Notes under the pieces: model-generated | What the model was told of the DNA's origin: nothing | The model's input: the letters and a program-made list of their open reading frames with translations, nothing else | The model's database searches: none | Shown: piece by piece, positions 1-6,421 of the stretch | Position numbering within the stretch: position 1 is the stretch's first letter | How the letters are laid out: every line of letters begins with the position of its first letter | Assembly: GCA_964594075.1 (NCBI GenBank) | Contig: CAZQKW010000085.1 | Span: forward strand, 1-7,550 | From: CAZQKW01 sp964594075 | GTDB taxonomy: Bacteria; Desulfobacterota; WTBG01; CAIYCZ01 | Direction of reading: 5' to 3' | Length of the DNA: 7,550 nucleotides | Position numbers and translations under genes: made by a program

Positions 1-20
1 CCTCATACTCTTGGTCAGGG

Positions 21-55
21 GCCATCACTAAACTTTAGAACAAAGCCTAAAATTA
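21..55 (+). repeat. Copy A of a 35-bp dispersed inverted repeat
   Basis: This stretch matches the reverse complement of 7488-7522 at 30 of 35 positions. The first 24 bases (21-44 against 7522-7499) match at 22 of 24, including the run GCCATCACTAAAC. Similarity stops sharply on the left, before position 21, and fades on the right in AT-rich sequence. Neither copy lies in a recognised gene. Copy A read in one frame hits stops, so it is not convincingly coding. It is probably a dispersed intergenic repeat or the remnant of a mobile element, but two copies cannot define the unit. Confidence 0.6.
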
Positions 56-97
56 TTATTTTATAGTAGCGCTGTGGATCAAGTTAATAAAAGTTAG

Positions 98-130
98 AAA
101 GCGTTTTTCAAGCGCTTTGATAATTTTTTT
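98..130 (+). terminator. Possible intrinsic terminator of an upstream gene
   Basis: AAAGCG at 98-103 pairs with CGCTTT at 113-118 around a 9-base loop. A run of seven T begins five bases after the stem (124-130). The shape fits a weak factor-independent terminator for a plus-strand gene lying left of the window. The stem is short and the gap before the T-run is unfavourable. The T-run is also the left arm of the hairpin at 124-153. Confidence 0.3.
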
Positions 131-153
131 GCAGGCTTTAGCTTGTAAAAAAA
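124..153. other. 13-bp AT-flanked hairpin
   Basis: Seven T plus GCAGGC (124-136) can pair with GCTTGT plus seven A (141-153) across the loop TTTA, with two G-U pairs in the RNA. The T-run is on the 5' side and the A-run on the 3' side, the reverse of an intrinsic terminator on either strand. It is therefore called only a hairpin. It competes with the stem at 98-118 for use of the T-run. Confidence 0.4.
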
Positions 154-602
154 TAATTTATAAATAACAATCGGAATTTATTAGAGCGCAGCAGACTCAG
201 GAAGAAGTGGCGGAATAGTGAATCCAAGAGCTGGTTATATTAATCAGAGAGGATTTAAATTTTTACCGAACGAAAATGCTCAGACCAGTATCATTTTTGC
301 GATAATTTCAAAACGATTATTGTTAGGCTGTTTTAACGACTTCTCTCAAGAATAAACATTTCAAGTTCAAAATTTCTGATCATTCATAATTTTATTGTTC
401 CTAATATCGTATATAATTAAATTATTTTATTATATCAATAAAAAAAGAGAACGGGCAACTATAAAAATATCCATTATTATTTTTGATCAACCGGTGTTTT
501 AACATAGTTTGTCACGTCCCTTGCGCTATCCTGTAATTTCTGGTATTTACTCATGAAATCAAACCATCAAAACACTAAATTTACTTTTCACAGGACGGTA
601 TT
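154..602. other. Gene-free AT-rich leader of serA
   Basis: I see no open frame of convincing length, tRNA or recognisable riboswitch here. Two promoter-like elements can be pointed out. One is a perfect TATAAT at 412-417 with no good -35 box at the right distance. The other is TTGCGC at 521-526, 17 bases before TATTTA at 544-549, about 50 bases upstream of serA and weak. A nine-base direct repeat, TGTTTTAAC, occurs near 329 and near 495. The Shine-Dalgarno AGGA at 592-595, seven bases before the ATG, supports the serA start. Confidence 0.4.
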
Positions 603-2222
603 ATGCCACAGTTCAAAGTTATTATTACGGACAATATATCTCAGGAAGGAATTGACATCTTGCAGCGTGATAACACCATTGAAATTGATCTGCGTCCCGG
701 AATAAAGAATGAGGAATTAAAGAGTATTATTGGTGATTATGATGCAATTATAACCAGAAGCGGAACTGCGGTTACTGCTGACCTTCTTGAAAACCCCGGC
801 AAGTTGAAAATAATTGGCCGAGCGGGAGTCGGCCTTGATAATGTTGATATTGAAGCGGCAAGTAAAAAGGGTATCATTGTTATGAACGCACCAACTGGCA
901 ATACATTTGCAGCAACTGAACTAACGATGGGCATCATGCTTGCTGCTGCCCGAAAAATACCGCTTGCCAACGCCTCGCTTAAATCTGGTCAATGGGACAG
1001 AAAAAAGTTTATGGGTTTTCAGTTATACAATAAAACCCTGGGCATAATTGGCCTTGGCAGGATTGGTGGCAATGTTGCCATCCGCGCCAAAGGTTTTGGC
1101 ATGAAAGTTATCGCTTATGATCCTTACATCAAAAAAAGCAAAGCCGAGTCTATCGGGGTAAAACTGTGCGACAGCTTGGATGAAGTGCTACACGATTCCG
1201 ATGTGCTGACGGTGCATACGCCACTTACACAGGAAACACAGAACATGATTACGGCGACAGAAATAAGTAAGATGAAACAGGGCGTCATTATCATTAATTG
1301 TGCCCGTGGCGGTATTGTAAACGAAAACGATCTTTACGAGGCATTAAAATCCGGTAAGGTATTCGCTGCCGGCATTGATGTGTTCGAAGAAGAGCCTCCC
1401 AAAGGCCATAGGCTGTTTGAGCTCGAAAACGTTTTTGTCACGCCACATATCGGCGCAAACACCTTTGAGGGACAAGAAGGCGTTGCCAGACTAATTGCAC
1501 AGCAAATAGTAGATGCTCTGCACGGCAGAGCGTGTGTGAATGCAGTCAATATCCCGGTTATAAGGACTCAGCTTCCTGAACCCATGCAGCGTTATTTTGA
1601 TCTGGTGCAAAAGATGGGTTCTCTTGCAGCTCAGATTATTAGAGGAAGAACAGAAGAAATTAAAATTATAATGGTCGGGAAAAATTTTGAAGAAGACTTT
1701 TGCGAACGGACTTTTGATGCGCCGCTAAGTTATCAGCCATTTACCGTTGCTGCATTAAAGGGTTTTTTCGATGTCAACCTGAAAAATGTTTCTTATATTA
1801 ATGCCCCGTATCTGGCAAAGGACCGCAACATTGTTGTTACTGAATCAAAGACTGACCAGTTTGATAAATATAATGATTTGATCGTGTGCGTCATAAAAAC
1901 CGATTTACAAGAGAAGACGATTGCTGGCACGGTGTTTTCCGATCATTCGGGCAGAATAGTGCTTTTTGACCGCTTTCATGTGGATATGATACCTCAGGGT
2001 TCGTTCCTTTTTTTTAGAAATGCAGATCGTCCCGGAATTATTGGTAAGGTGGGAACAATTTTAGGCAATCATAAGATTAATATAGCTGACTTTGAACTCG
2101 GAAGGCAACCAGGCGGCGAGGCTATCGCATTCGTCGCTGTTGATGACCCCATAGGCAAAGCGGTTCTTGATGAAATTCTGCAGATTGAGGGCATGCTGGA
2201 AGCCCGTGTTGTTCGTTTATAA
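603..2222 (+). CDS. serA: D-3-phosphoglycerate dehydrogenase (SerA, long type)
   Basis: The enzyme oxidises 3-phosphoglycerate to 3-phosphohydroxypyruvate with NAD, the first committed step of serine synthesis in the cytoplasm. At 539 residues it is the long form. It has an N-terminal substrate-binding part, a Rossmann NAD domain with GLGRIG at 150-155 and Asp173 after the next strand, an intervening domain at roughly 320-455, and a C-terminal ACT domain at roughly 465-539 (starting near FLFFRNADRPG). The catalytic set appears complete: Arg235 in NCARGG, Glu264 in FEEEPP, and His282 in TPHIGANT. The ATG at 603 has AGGA seven bases upstream, and MPQFKVIITDNIS is a normal family N terminus. The ACT domain suggests serine feedback, which is a family property and not proven here. 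The membrane protein gene follows after 42 bp and may be cotranscribed. Confidence 0.97.
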   Translation: MPQFKVIITDNISQEGIDILQRDNTIEIDLRPGIKNEELKSIIGDYDAIITRSGTAVTADLLENPGKLKIIGRAGVGLDNVDIEAASKKGIIVMNAPTGNTFAATELTMGIMLAAARKIPLANASLKSGQWDRKKFMGFQLYNKTLGIIGLGRIGGNVAIRAKGFGMKVIAYDPYIKKSKAESIGVKLCDSLDEVLHDSDVLTVHTPLTQETQNMITATEISKMKQGVIIINCARGGIVNENDLYEALKSGKVFAAGIDVFEEEPPKGHRLFELENVFVTPHIGANTFEGQEGVARLIAQQIVDALHGRACVNAVNIPVIRTQLPEPMQRYFDLVQKMGSLAAQIIRGRTEEIKIIMVGKNFEEDFCERTFDAPLSYQPFTVAALKGFFDVNLKNVSYINAPYLAKDRNIVVTESKTDQFDKYNDLIVCVIKTDLQEKTIAGTVFSDHSGRIVLFDRFHVDMIPQGSFLFFRNADRPGIIGKVGTILGNHKINIADFELGRQPGGEAIAFVAVDDPIGKAVLDEILQIEGMLEARVVRL

Positions 2223-2264
2223 TAAAAATTATATTCCCTGGTTAATCTTTAATAAGACTGCCTT

Positions 2265-2858
2265 ATGAGTTTATTGCTGGGTAGCGTGATAATTGGCCTT
2301 GCATCTGCGCCTATTGCGGTTCTAAAAAAGCCAAGATTTTTCTGGGGATCTGCAGCGTTTGATCCCATCAGTTTTTTTTGGGTAATTGCTTTTTTTCTTT
2401 TTGGTCCGCTTGGCGCGCTCATTAGTTCAGCGATTGGGGCCCTTGCAATTCTGTTATTTTCTAAGGAACCAACGCCGGGACTTGGTGCAATGTTAAAATT
2501 CATCGGAACCTTAACAGTATGGGCTACTCTCTACGCTACTGCCGTGGCATTTTCTGGTTCAGACATATCGGCTGTTATGTATTTTAAAAATGTAGAAAAT
2601 TATGCCCCTGCCGTATTGCTTGCAGCTTGTGTGCGTTGTTTGGTAGAAATACCCGCTTGTTACTATGCCATACCGTATTTTCTCTCCCGCTCAACAGGTG
2701 CCAAAACCAACAGTCTGATGATGATCGAGAAATTTGGAGGAATGTATCGGTATATTATTATTATGGTCGCACTAAATTTCTGGTTAACGCTCTTAGATGC
2801 GCTTATTCCTTGGCTGGCGATATTTCCTACGGGTATATATAAAGTTGCATACTGGTAA
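2265..2858 (+). CDS. Polytopic membrane protein, ECF-transporter S-component-like
   Basis: This is a very hydrophobic 197-residue protein with about five or six predicted membrane segments, near residues 3-20, 36-64 (probably two closely spaced helices), 77-97, 113-139 and 161-187. The stretch from FDPISFF through FLFGPLGALIS to the PTPGLGAMLKFIGTLT segment resembles the substrate-binding (S) subunits of energy-coupling-factor vitamin transporters such as RibU, where a DP-x-x-I...GPL pattern is followed by a TG-x-IG-x-LMN-like loop. The size fits that family. The assignment rests on pattern similarity only, and the substrate cannot be named. No FMN or TPP riboswitch is seen upstream, and no EcfT or EcfA genes are in the window, so any energising module must be elsewhere. 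The ATG at 2265 is preceded by an in-frame stop at 2253 and has only a weak ribosome site, consistent with coupling to serA 42 bp upstream. Confidence 0.75.
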   Translation: MSLLLGSVIIGLASAPIAVLKKPRFFWGSAAFDPISFFWVIAFFLFGPLGALISSAIGALAILLFSKEPTPGLGAMLKFIGTLTVWATLYATAVAFSGSDISAVMYFKNVENYAPAVLLAACVRCLVEIPACYYAIPYFLSRSTGAKTNSLMMIEKFGGMYRYIIIMVALNFWLTLLDALIPWLAIFPTGIYKVAYW

Positions 2859-3067
2859 GTCGCTTTCTATGAAAAACAGGAATTAACCTCTTATACCTCA
2901 TCACATAAAACATGCCGACCATGTTAATCCCTATAGAAACATTTTTTAAAATCAATATAGTCCCCTTAAAATCTTCTAAATAAATTCACCCAAATTTTCG
3001 AATAAGAGAATGATCTGGAACATGAAAATAGCGTATTGGTGATAACTTATTGAAATAGAATAACCAC
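2859..3067. other. Gene-free gap with a small hairpin
   Basis: AACATG at 2909-2914 pairs perfectly with CATGTT at 2920-2925 around a five-base loop. Six T follow only about 16 bases later (2942-2947), so it is at best a poor terminator for the preceding membrane protein gene. No clear -35/-10 pair for the downstream gene could be chosen, and no short gene is apparent. Confidence 0.25.
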
Positions 3068-3073
3068 AGGGAG
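3068..3073 (+). promoter_or_regulatory. Shine-Dalgarno that decides the CNB-protein start
   Basis: AGGGAG ends two bases before the in-frame TTG at 3076, eight bases before the GTG at 3082, and 26 bases before the ATG at 3100. Only GTG 3082 has normal spacing, so it is taken as the start. Confidence 0.6.
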
Positions 3074-3081
3074 ACTTGAAA

Positions 3082-3795
3082 GTGTATACAAGAAATTCAA
3101 TGAACAGGAGCTTAAGGTTTACGGGAGGTGTTATTCTCGTCAGTTTACCTTTTTTGGTTGGTGACATTGGCTTCACCGGGAAACTTACTGCTGTTATTGT
3201 TGGCTTTTACGGGATTGTAACAGGCTTAATAAATTTTTGTCCACTCGAATACTTAATTCTCAAAGAAAGGAAAGACAGGAGAAAGAAACTATCTGTGGAA
3301 AATTCCATCAGTGTTAATGATGTGAAGGAGTTGCAATTTTTTAAAGGAATGAACGAGGAAGAAATGCGAAATGTTCTTTCGTATGCTGTCTTAAATAATT
3401 ATCCCAAGGATACAACAGTTATTACTGAAGGCGAACCCATAGAAAAATTATCAATAATTTTTTCAGGTCAGTTCAAAATTGTTAAGTCAATTTCTCCGGA
3501 AAACCAAAAAATTATAACAACGATTGGCGATGGAGAAACATATGGAGAAATGTCTTTTTTTGATAATATGCCGCCATGTGTGTCAGTTATGAGTCTTGAA
3601 GACTCAAAAGTGCTGGAAATTGAAGAAGATGGATTTAACGAGTTGATAAAAAACCATCCACATCTTGGGCTCAAAATATTAATTCAGCTAATGCATATTT
3701 CAAGTATGCGTATCAGAGCATTAAATGAACAGATTGCGTCGCTTGGTACCTGGGTTCTCAAGAGCAGACAGCAATTGCGTATAAATGCCGCATGA
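3082..3795 (+). CDS. Membrane-anchored cyclic-nucleotide-binding-domain protein (YgaP-like TM + CNB)
   Basis: The 237-residue protein starts with a YgaP/DUF2892-type inner-membrane segment at about residues 6-60. It has two hydrophobic stretches around GGVILVSLPFLVG and TAVIVGFYGIVTG, closed by the typical NFCPLEYLI motif. A basic linker (KERKDRRKK) then leads to a cyclic-nucleotide-binding beta-barrel at about 80-195 and a C-terminal helical tail. No helix-turn-helix follows, so it is not a CRP-type transcription factor. In the phosphate-binding cassette the GE pair (155-156) is kept, but the residue aligned with the cAMP-binding Arg of CRP is Cys166 (PPCVSV), so ordinary cAMP binding is doubtful. 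An upstream TTG at 3076 is in frame but only two bases from AGGGAG, whereas GTG at 3082 has an eight-base spacing, so GTG is preferred. It converges on the DUF169 gene with a 64-bp gap. Confidence 0.85.
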   Translation: MYTRNSMNRSLRFTGGVILVSLPFLVGDIGFTGKLTAVIVGFYGIVTGLINFCPLEYLILKERKDRRKKLSVENSISVNDVKELQFFKGMNEEEMRNVLSYAVLNNYPKDTTVITEGEPIEKLSIIFSGQFKIVKSISPENQKIITTIGDGETYGEMSFFDNMPPCVSVMSLEDSKVLEIEEDGFNELIKNHPHLGLKILIQLMHISSMRIRALNEQIASLGTWVLKSRQQLRINAA

Positions 3796-3859
3796 TTTTT
3801 AAATACACAAATTGTATTAAGTGCTTCTTTTGTACCACCATGCCCATCCTTACCTTTTT

Positions 3860-4576
3860 CTATGCCTCGACTGGCTCGCCATACCTTCGGTATGTTTCTG
3901 CAATTAATGGCAGTTCATCTATGAAATTGAGAATACACTGATAGGGGAAGCTCATAGTGAGCTCTTCATCAGAAAGCCCTATGTATTTTCGCCAGGCCAC
4001 GTCGCTATATGAAAAGGACGGTTTCTTTGTTACATATGGATACTGAATTAAGAAAGGGCAGCCACCGTTGCCACCATGTCCTTGAATCGGTTCACCCGCA
4101 ATATAACAGTAACAGCGGTTTAAAATATCCGCAGCACCGGGTGTGCAGAACAGGAGAATTAGATCAGGCTCTGCAATGTCCCCCAAAAGGCCAATTTGAA
4201 CGGCGGTGTTTCTTTCCCTTACTTCCGGAATGCGTTTCGCCATCTGTTTTTCATAGCAGAGCGCCGTTTCAATATTTTTGTATGACTTGCTGATAGAGTT
4301 GTGGACTTCTATGAGTTCCAATTTCTGTTCCTCGGGAACTGGGGGCGCTACGCCTGTGGCAACAACACCGCCGGTGCAAAAACAGTGTTCAGGACCAGTA
4401 TGGAATGTATTTGCGCCATTAAGTATCTCGCCGATCTGCGTGCACAGACCCGGAAAAGCATTTCCCTGGTATTCAGGCACGGATTTAGGTTTATTTTTCC
4501 AAACTTTAATTCCTACCGGCTTTTTTTTGAGATGTAATACATTTTCAATAATATCAACCATCTGATTGTTATTCAT
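3860..4576 (-). CDS. DUF169 family protein
   Basis: This is a 238-residue soluble protein recognised as DUF169, a family of unknown function common in anaerobic bacteria and archaea. Supporting features are the N-terminal KKKPVGIKVWKNKP segment, the FPGLC motif near residue 45, and Cys65/Cys67 in EHCFCTGG. The second half has LILLFCTPGAA with Cys144, Cys155/Cys157 in NRCYCY, and Cys173 in GGNGGCPF. Nine cysteines suggest a metal, heme or Fe-S site, but this is inference. It begins 14 bp after the stop of the UbiA-like gene and is probably cotranscribed with it. The minus-strand AAGGA (4585-4589) is eight bases before ATG 4576 and five before an adjacent in-frame GTG at 4579, so either could serve and ATG is chosen. 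No signal peptide or membrane segment is evident. Confidence 0.88.
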   Translation of the reverse strand: MNNNQMVDIIENVLHLKKKPVGIKVWKNKPKSVPEYQGNAFPGLCTQIGEILNGANTFHTGPEHCFCTGGVVATGVAPPVPEEQKLELIEVHNSISKSYKNIETALCYEKQMAKRIPEVRERNTAVQIGLLGDIAEPDLILLFCTPGAADILNRCYCYIAGEPIQGHGGNGGCPFLIQYPYVTKKPSFSYSDVAWRKYIGLSDEELTMSFPYQCILNFIDELPLIAETYRRYGEPVEA

Positions 4577-4590
4577 CACAGCGTTCCTTT

Positions 4591-5487
4591 TTAATAGTAA
4601 AGTATTATCCCAACAGTCATTCCATATAATATTATACAGATAATGAGCGGCAGATCATTGAGTAAAACTTTCTCAGGGCTGCCCCCTTCGTTTTTCTGAT
4701 GAATGAGATACAAATATCTAAATATACCGTAAAGGACAAACGGGATAGTGTATTTAAGACGGTCAGTTCCAAACTTACTAACGGTATCTTCTGAAACCGT
4801 GTATAACGAATAGGTGATAACGGTAGAGGCAGTAACTACTGAAATCATTTGATCAAGGAGATAAGGACTGTACTCAAAAAGAATTTTCCGATGATGAATT
4901 GCATCATCTTCCAGCAATATAAGTTCATGGCGTCGTTTGCTAAGGGCAAGAAAGAGCGACAGAAGAATAGCGCAGAATAAAAGCCACGTAGAAAAGGGGA
5001 CTTCAATAACTTCCGCACCCGCCAAAGCGCGCAAAACAAATCCGGCGGCAATAGAAAAAACATCCAGTATTACAATATGTTTGAGTACCGTTGAATATGC
5101 TATCTGCAGGATAAAATAAATGAGAGCTATAAAAATAAAAGAAAGGTTGGTAAGCAGTACGGCACACAGGAGGGAAAGGCACAATAAAAAAACGGTTGCA
5201 ATAATTGCTATCGAGGGAGCTAATGCTCCGGATGCAAGCGGACGTTTGTTTTTAACAGGATGGATTTTGTCCTGTTCTAAGTCAAAAAGGTCATTTATTA
5301 AATAGACACAACCTGAAATAATACAGAAAATAAAGAAAGCGACAATGGTCTTGAAAAGGTGGGGTGGGGATAATACATTTTGAGAAAAAATGAGAGCCGC
5401 AAACAAAATGAGATTTTTTGTCCATTGTTTAGGCCGCATGCTGCGAAAAACCAGGCCTGCAATAGTGCTCATGTTTTTGTTATTCAT
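4591..5487 (-). CDS. Decaprenyl-phosphate phosphoribosyltransferase-like UbiA-superfamily enzyme
   Basis: This 298-residue integral membrane prenyltransferase has about nine hydrophobic segments. The sequence resembles the family of mycobacterial Rv3806c, which moves 5-phosphoribose from PRPP onto a polyprenyl phosphate, the first step to decaprenyl-phosphoryl arabinose. Visible hallmarks are RPKQWTKN at 18-25, the Asp-rich motif NDLFDLEQD at 65-73 continued by HPVKNKRPLASG, YSTVLK at 131-136, Asp142, and the SKRRHELILLEDDAIHHR stretch at 183-200 followed by EYSPYLLDQMI. Classical UbiA/MenA quinone enzymes lack the last block, which argues for the phosphoribosyl branch. The length matches the family. 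ATG 5487 lacks a clear Shine-Dalgarno sequence, as does the in-frame ATG at 5472. It follows the small transporter gene by 51 bp and precedes the DUF169 gene by 14 bp. The acceptor lipid and final product are unknown. Confidence 0.9.
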   Translation of the reverse strand: MNNKNMSTIAGLVFRSMRPKQWTKNLILFAALIFSQNVLSPPHLFKTIVAFFIFCIISGCVYLINDLFDLEQDKIHPVKNKRPLASGALAPSIAIIATVFLLCLSLLCAVLLTNLSFIFIALIYFILQIAYSTVLKHIVILDVFSIAAGFVLRALAGAEVIEVPFSTWLLFCAILLSLFLALSKRRHELILLEDDAIHHRKILFEYSPYLLDQMISVVTASTVITYSLYTVSEDTVSKFGTDRLKYTIPFVLYGIFRYLYLIHQKNEGGSPEKVLLNDLPLIICIILYGMTVGIILYY

Positions 5488-5521
5488 TAAAATTACTTAA
5501 AGATAAAATCAAATACGTTAA

Positions 5522-5548
5522 TGCCCAGGATATTTTTATCAATGGGCA
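5522..5548 (-). other. Hairpin across the stop codon of the small transporter gene
   Basis: TGCCCA (5522-5527) pairs with TGGGCA (5543-5548). Inside it, GATA (5529-5532) pairs with TATC (5537-5540) around TTTT. This gives ten base pairs with a small internal loop, spanning the TGA at 5539-5541. No continuous T-run follows on the minus strand, so it may be an RNA-stability or attenuating hairpin rather than a full terminator between the small transporter gene and the UbiA-like gene. Confidence 0.45.
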
Positions 5549-5889
5549 ACCATCCATACCCCGGCAATAATAAAACCAAAACCAGCAATCTGAACCAGCG
5601 TAATGGTTTCTTTTAAAAATAGCCAGGAGGCTATGATAACAATAACATAACCCAGGCTGGTCATAATGGGATATGCGATGCTTAAATTTAATTTGGTGAG
5701 GACATAACAATAGGCAGCAAGACCAAGAGCAAAACATATAATGCCGCCAATCAGAATTGGGTTTAGCGTCATGCTGATAATAAAGCCAATAAGATTTGTG
5801 GAATGCTTTTCTTTTAGCATCCCCACTTTCATTAAAATATTGGCTATAGCATTGAAGGTTATCGCAAGAACAAGAATTATGTAACTCAT
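5539..5889 (-). CDS. Small EamA/SMR-like four-TM membrane protein
   Basis: This 116-residue protein has four membrane helices, at about residues 2-22, 32-64 (the second helix with its extension), 72-92 and 97-114. It belongs to the drug/metabolite transporter superfamily in its one-repeat form. AIANILMKVGM at the N terminus, LTKLNLSIAYPIMTSLG, and the C-terminal WLFLKETIT...IAGVWMV pattern match EamA/ArnE-like and SMR proteins. TM1 has no Glu where EmrE-type drug pumps carry Glu14, so a multidrug proton antiporter is unlikely, and an ArnE/ArnF-like lipid-sugar flippase subunit is a better analogy. It is the first gene of the minus-strand cluster, ahead of the polyprenyl-phosphate phosphoribosyltransferase, which supports a lipid-linked pentose role as inference. 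ATG 5889 is preceded by AAGGAAGG a few bases upstream, a good ribosome site. Confidence 0.88.
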   Translation of the reverse strand: MSYIILVLAITFNAIANILMKVGMLKEKHSTNLIGFIISMTLNPILIGGIICFALGLAAYCYVLTKLNLSIAYPIMTSLGYVIVIIASWLFLKETITLVQIAGFGFIIAGVWMVAH

Positions 5890-5994
5890 TGCCTTCCTTT
5901 CAAAGTTTGCTTCACTCGTAATAGTTTGTTTTTAAAGGCAAATTTTTTAAAAAATCACCAAATACTTTTTGAATGAATTGGAAAACATCGAGGA

Positions 5995-6024
5995 ATAGTA
6001 AATGAATTACACATTATTTGTCAA
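5995..6024 (-). promoter_or_regulatory. Sigma70-like promoter for the minus-strand cluster
   Basis: Read on the minus strand, a perfect TTGACA (6024-6019) is followed after 18 bases by TACTAT (6000-5995), a four-of-six match to the -10 box. Transcription would begin near 5988, giving a leader of about 100 bases before the ATG at 5889. No other good promoter is seen upstream of the three genes. Confidence 0.5.
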
Positions 6025-6113
6025 TTAAAATAGGAAAATGCTGTAATTATGGTAATCAAAATAACATTTTGTGAGGTTTACTATAATTGACGCGCAATAG
6101 ATTTCCAAAAAAT

Positions 6114-6142
6114 TTGACAACACAATTGAATATCAGTATAAA
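6114..6142 (+). promoter_or_regulatory. Strong sigma70-like promoter facing purM
   Basis: TTGACA (6114-6119) is followed after exactly 17 bases by TATAAA (6137-6142), a near-consensus promoter. The start would be near 6149, leaving a leader of about 270 bases that contains the palindromic repeat. A second, weaker pair lies just downstream: TTGCTT at 6158-6163 and TATGCT at 6181-6186, also 17 apart and overlapping another TTGACA at 6162-6167. Confidence 0.6.
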
Positions 6143-6245
6143 AAATTCTATATATTATTGCTTGACAAATTTTTAGTTTGTATGCTGTTTCTGTTTTGTC
6201 CACCATAGCAGATTAACTCGTTAAGTATGTTTACTTTTTGGCAGT

Positions 6246-6348
6246 TGAGATTGCCGCGTCCCGCGCTGTGGGACTCGCAATGACCGTTACAAGGGGTGTA
6301 TGAAGGGCACTGGTCATTGCGAGCGTGTGATCCAATGCACTGAGGCAA
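6246..6348. repeat. GTCATTGCGAG-type palindromic intergenic repeat (REP/MITE-like)
   Basis: CTCGCAATGACC (6274-6285) and GGTCATTGCGAG (6312-6323) form a perfect 12-base inverted repeat. The left half begins GAGATTGCCGCGTC (6246-6259), the usual outer end of this repeat class. The right half ends in a degenerate GAGGCAAC (6342-6349). GTCCC (6258-6262) and GGGAC (6270-6274) add a small inner hairpin. The block is much richer in G+C than its surroundings. Repeats of this shape are dispersed between genes in many Desulfobacterota, Nitrospirota and candidate-phylum genomes. It sits between the purM promoter and start codon, so it should be transcribed and folded in the leader. Confidence 0.75.
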
Positions 6349-6421
6349 CGCACGGGGAGGCACTCACCCATTTTTGGACACTATTGATGCTGTATATCAT
6401 GTTTAAAAATTGAGAATAAAT

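Noticed and set aside
1..25. Possible start of a leftward gene (ATG at 25, reading MAPDQEYE)
   Set aside because: Only eight codons are in the window, there is no ribosome site, and the ATG lies at the edge of the repeat.
1..66. Open frame from base 1 to a TAG at 64-66, possible tail of an upstream gene
   Set aside because: Only 21 codons, it runs through the dispersed repeat, and no family features are visible.
3803..3817. ATACA/TGTAT hairpin between the convergent genes as a terminator
   Set aside because: A five-base AT stem with no T-run on either strand is too weak to call.
4009..4565. Plus-strand open frames of 94-95 codons opposite the DUF169 gene
   Set aside because: They lie wholly antisense to a recognised family gene, have no ribosome sites, and their composition is typical of a shadow frame.
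6148..6363. 71-codon minus-strand frame over the palindromic repeat
   Set aside because: It is created by the repeat sequence, and the Cys/His-rich translation resembles no family.
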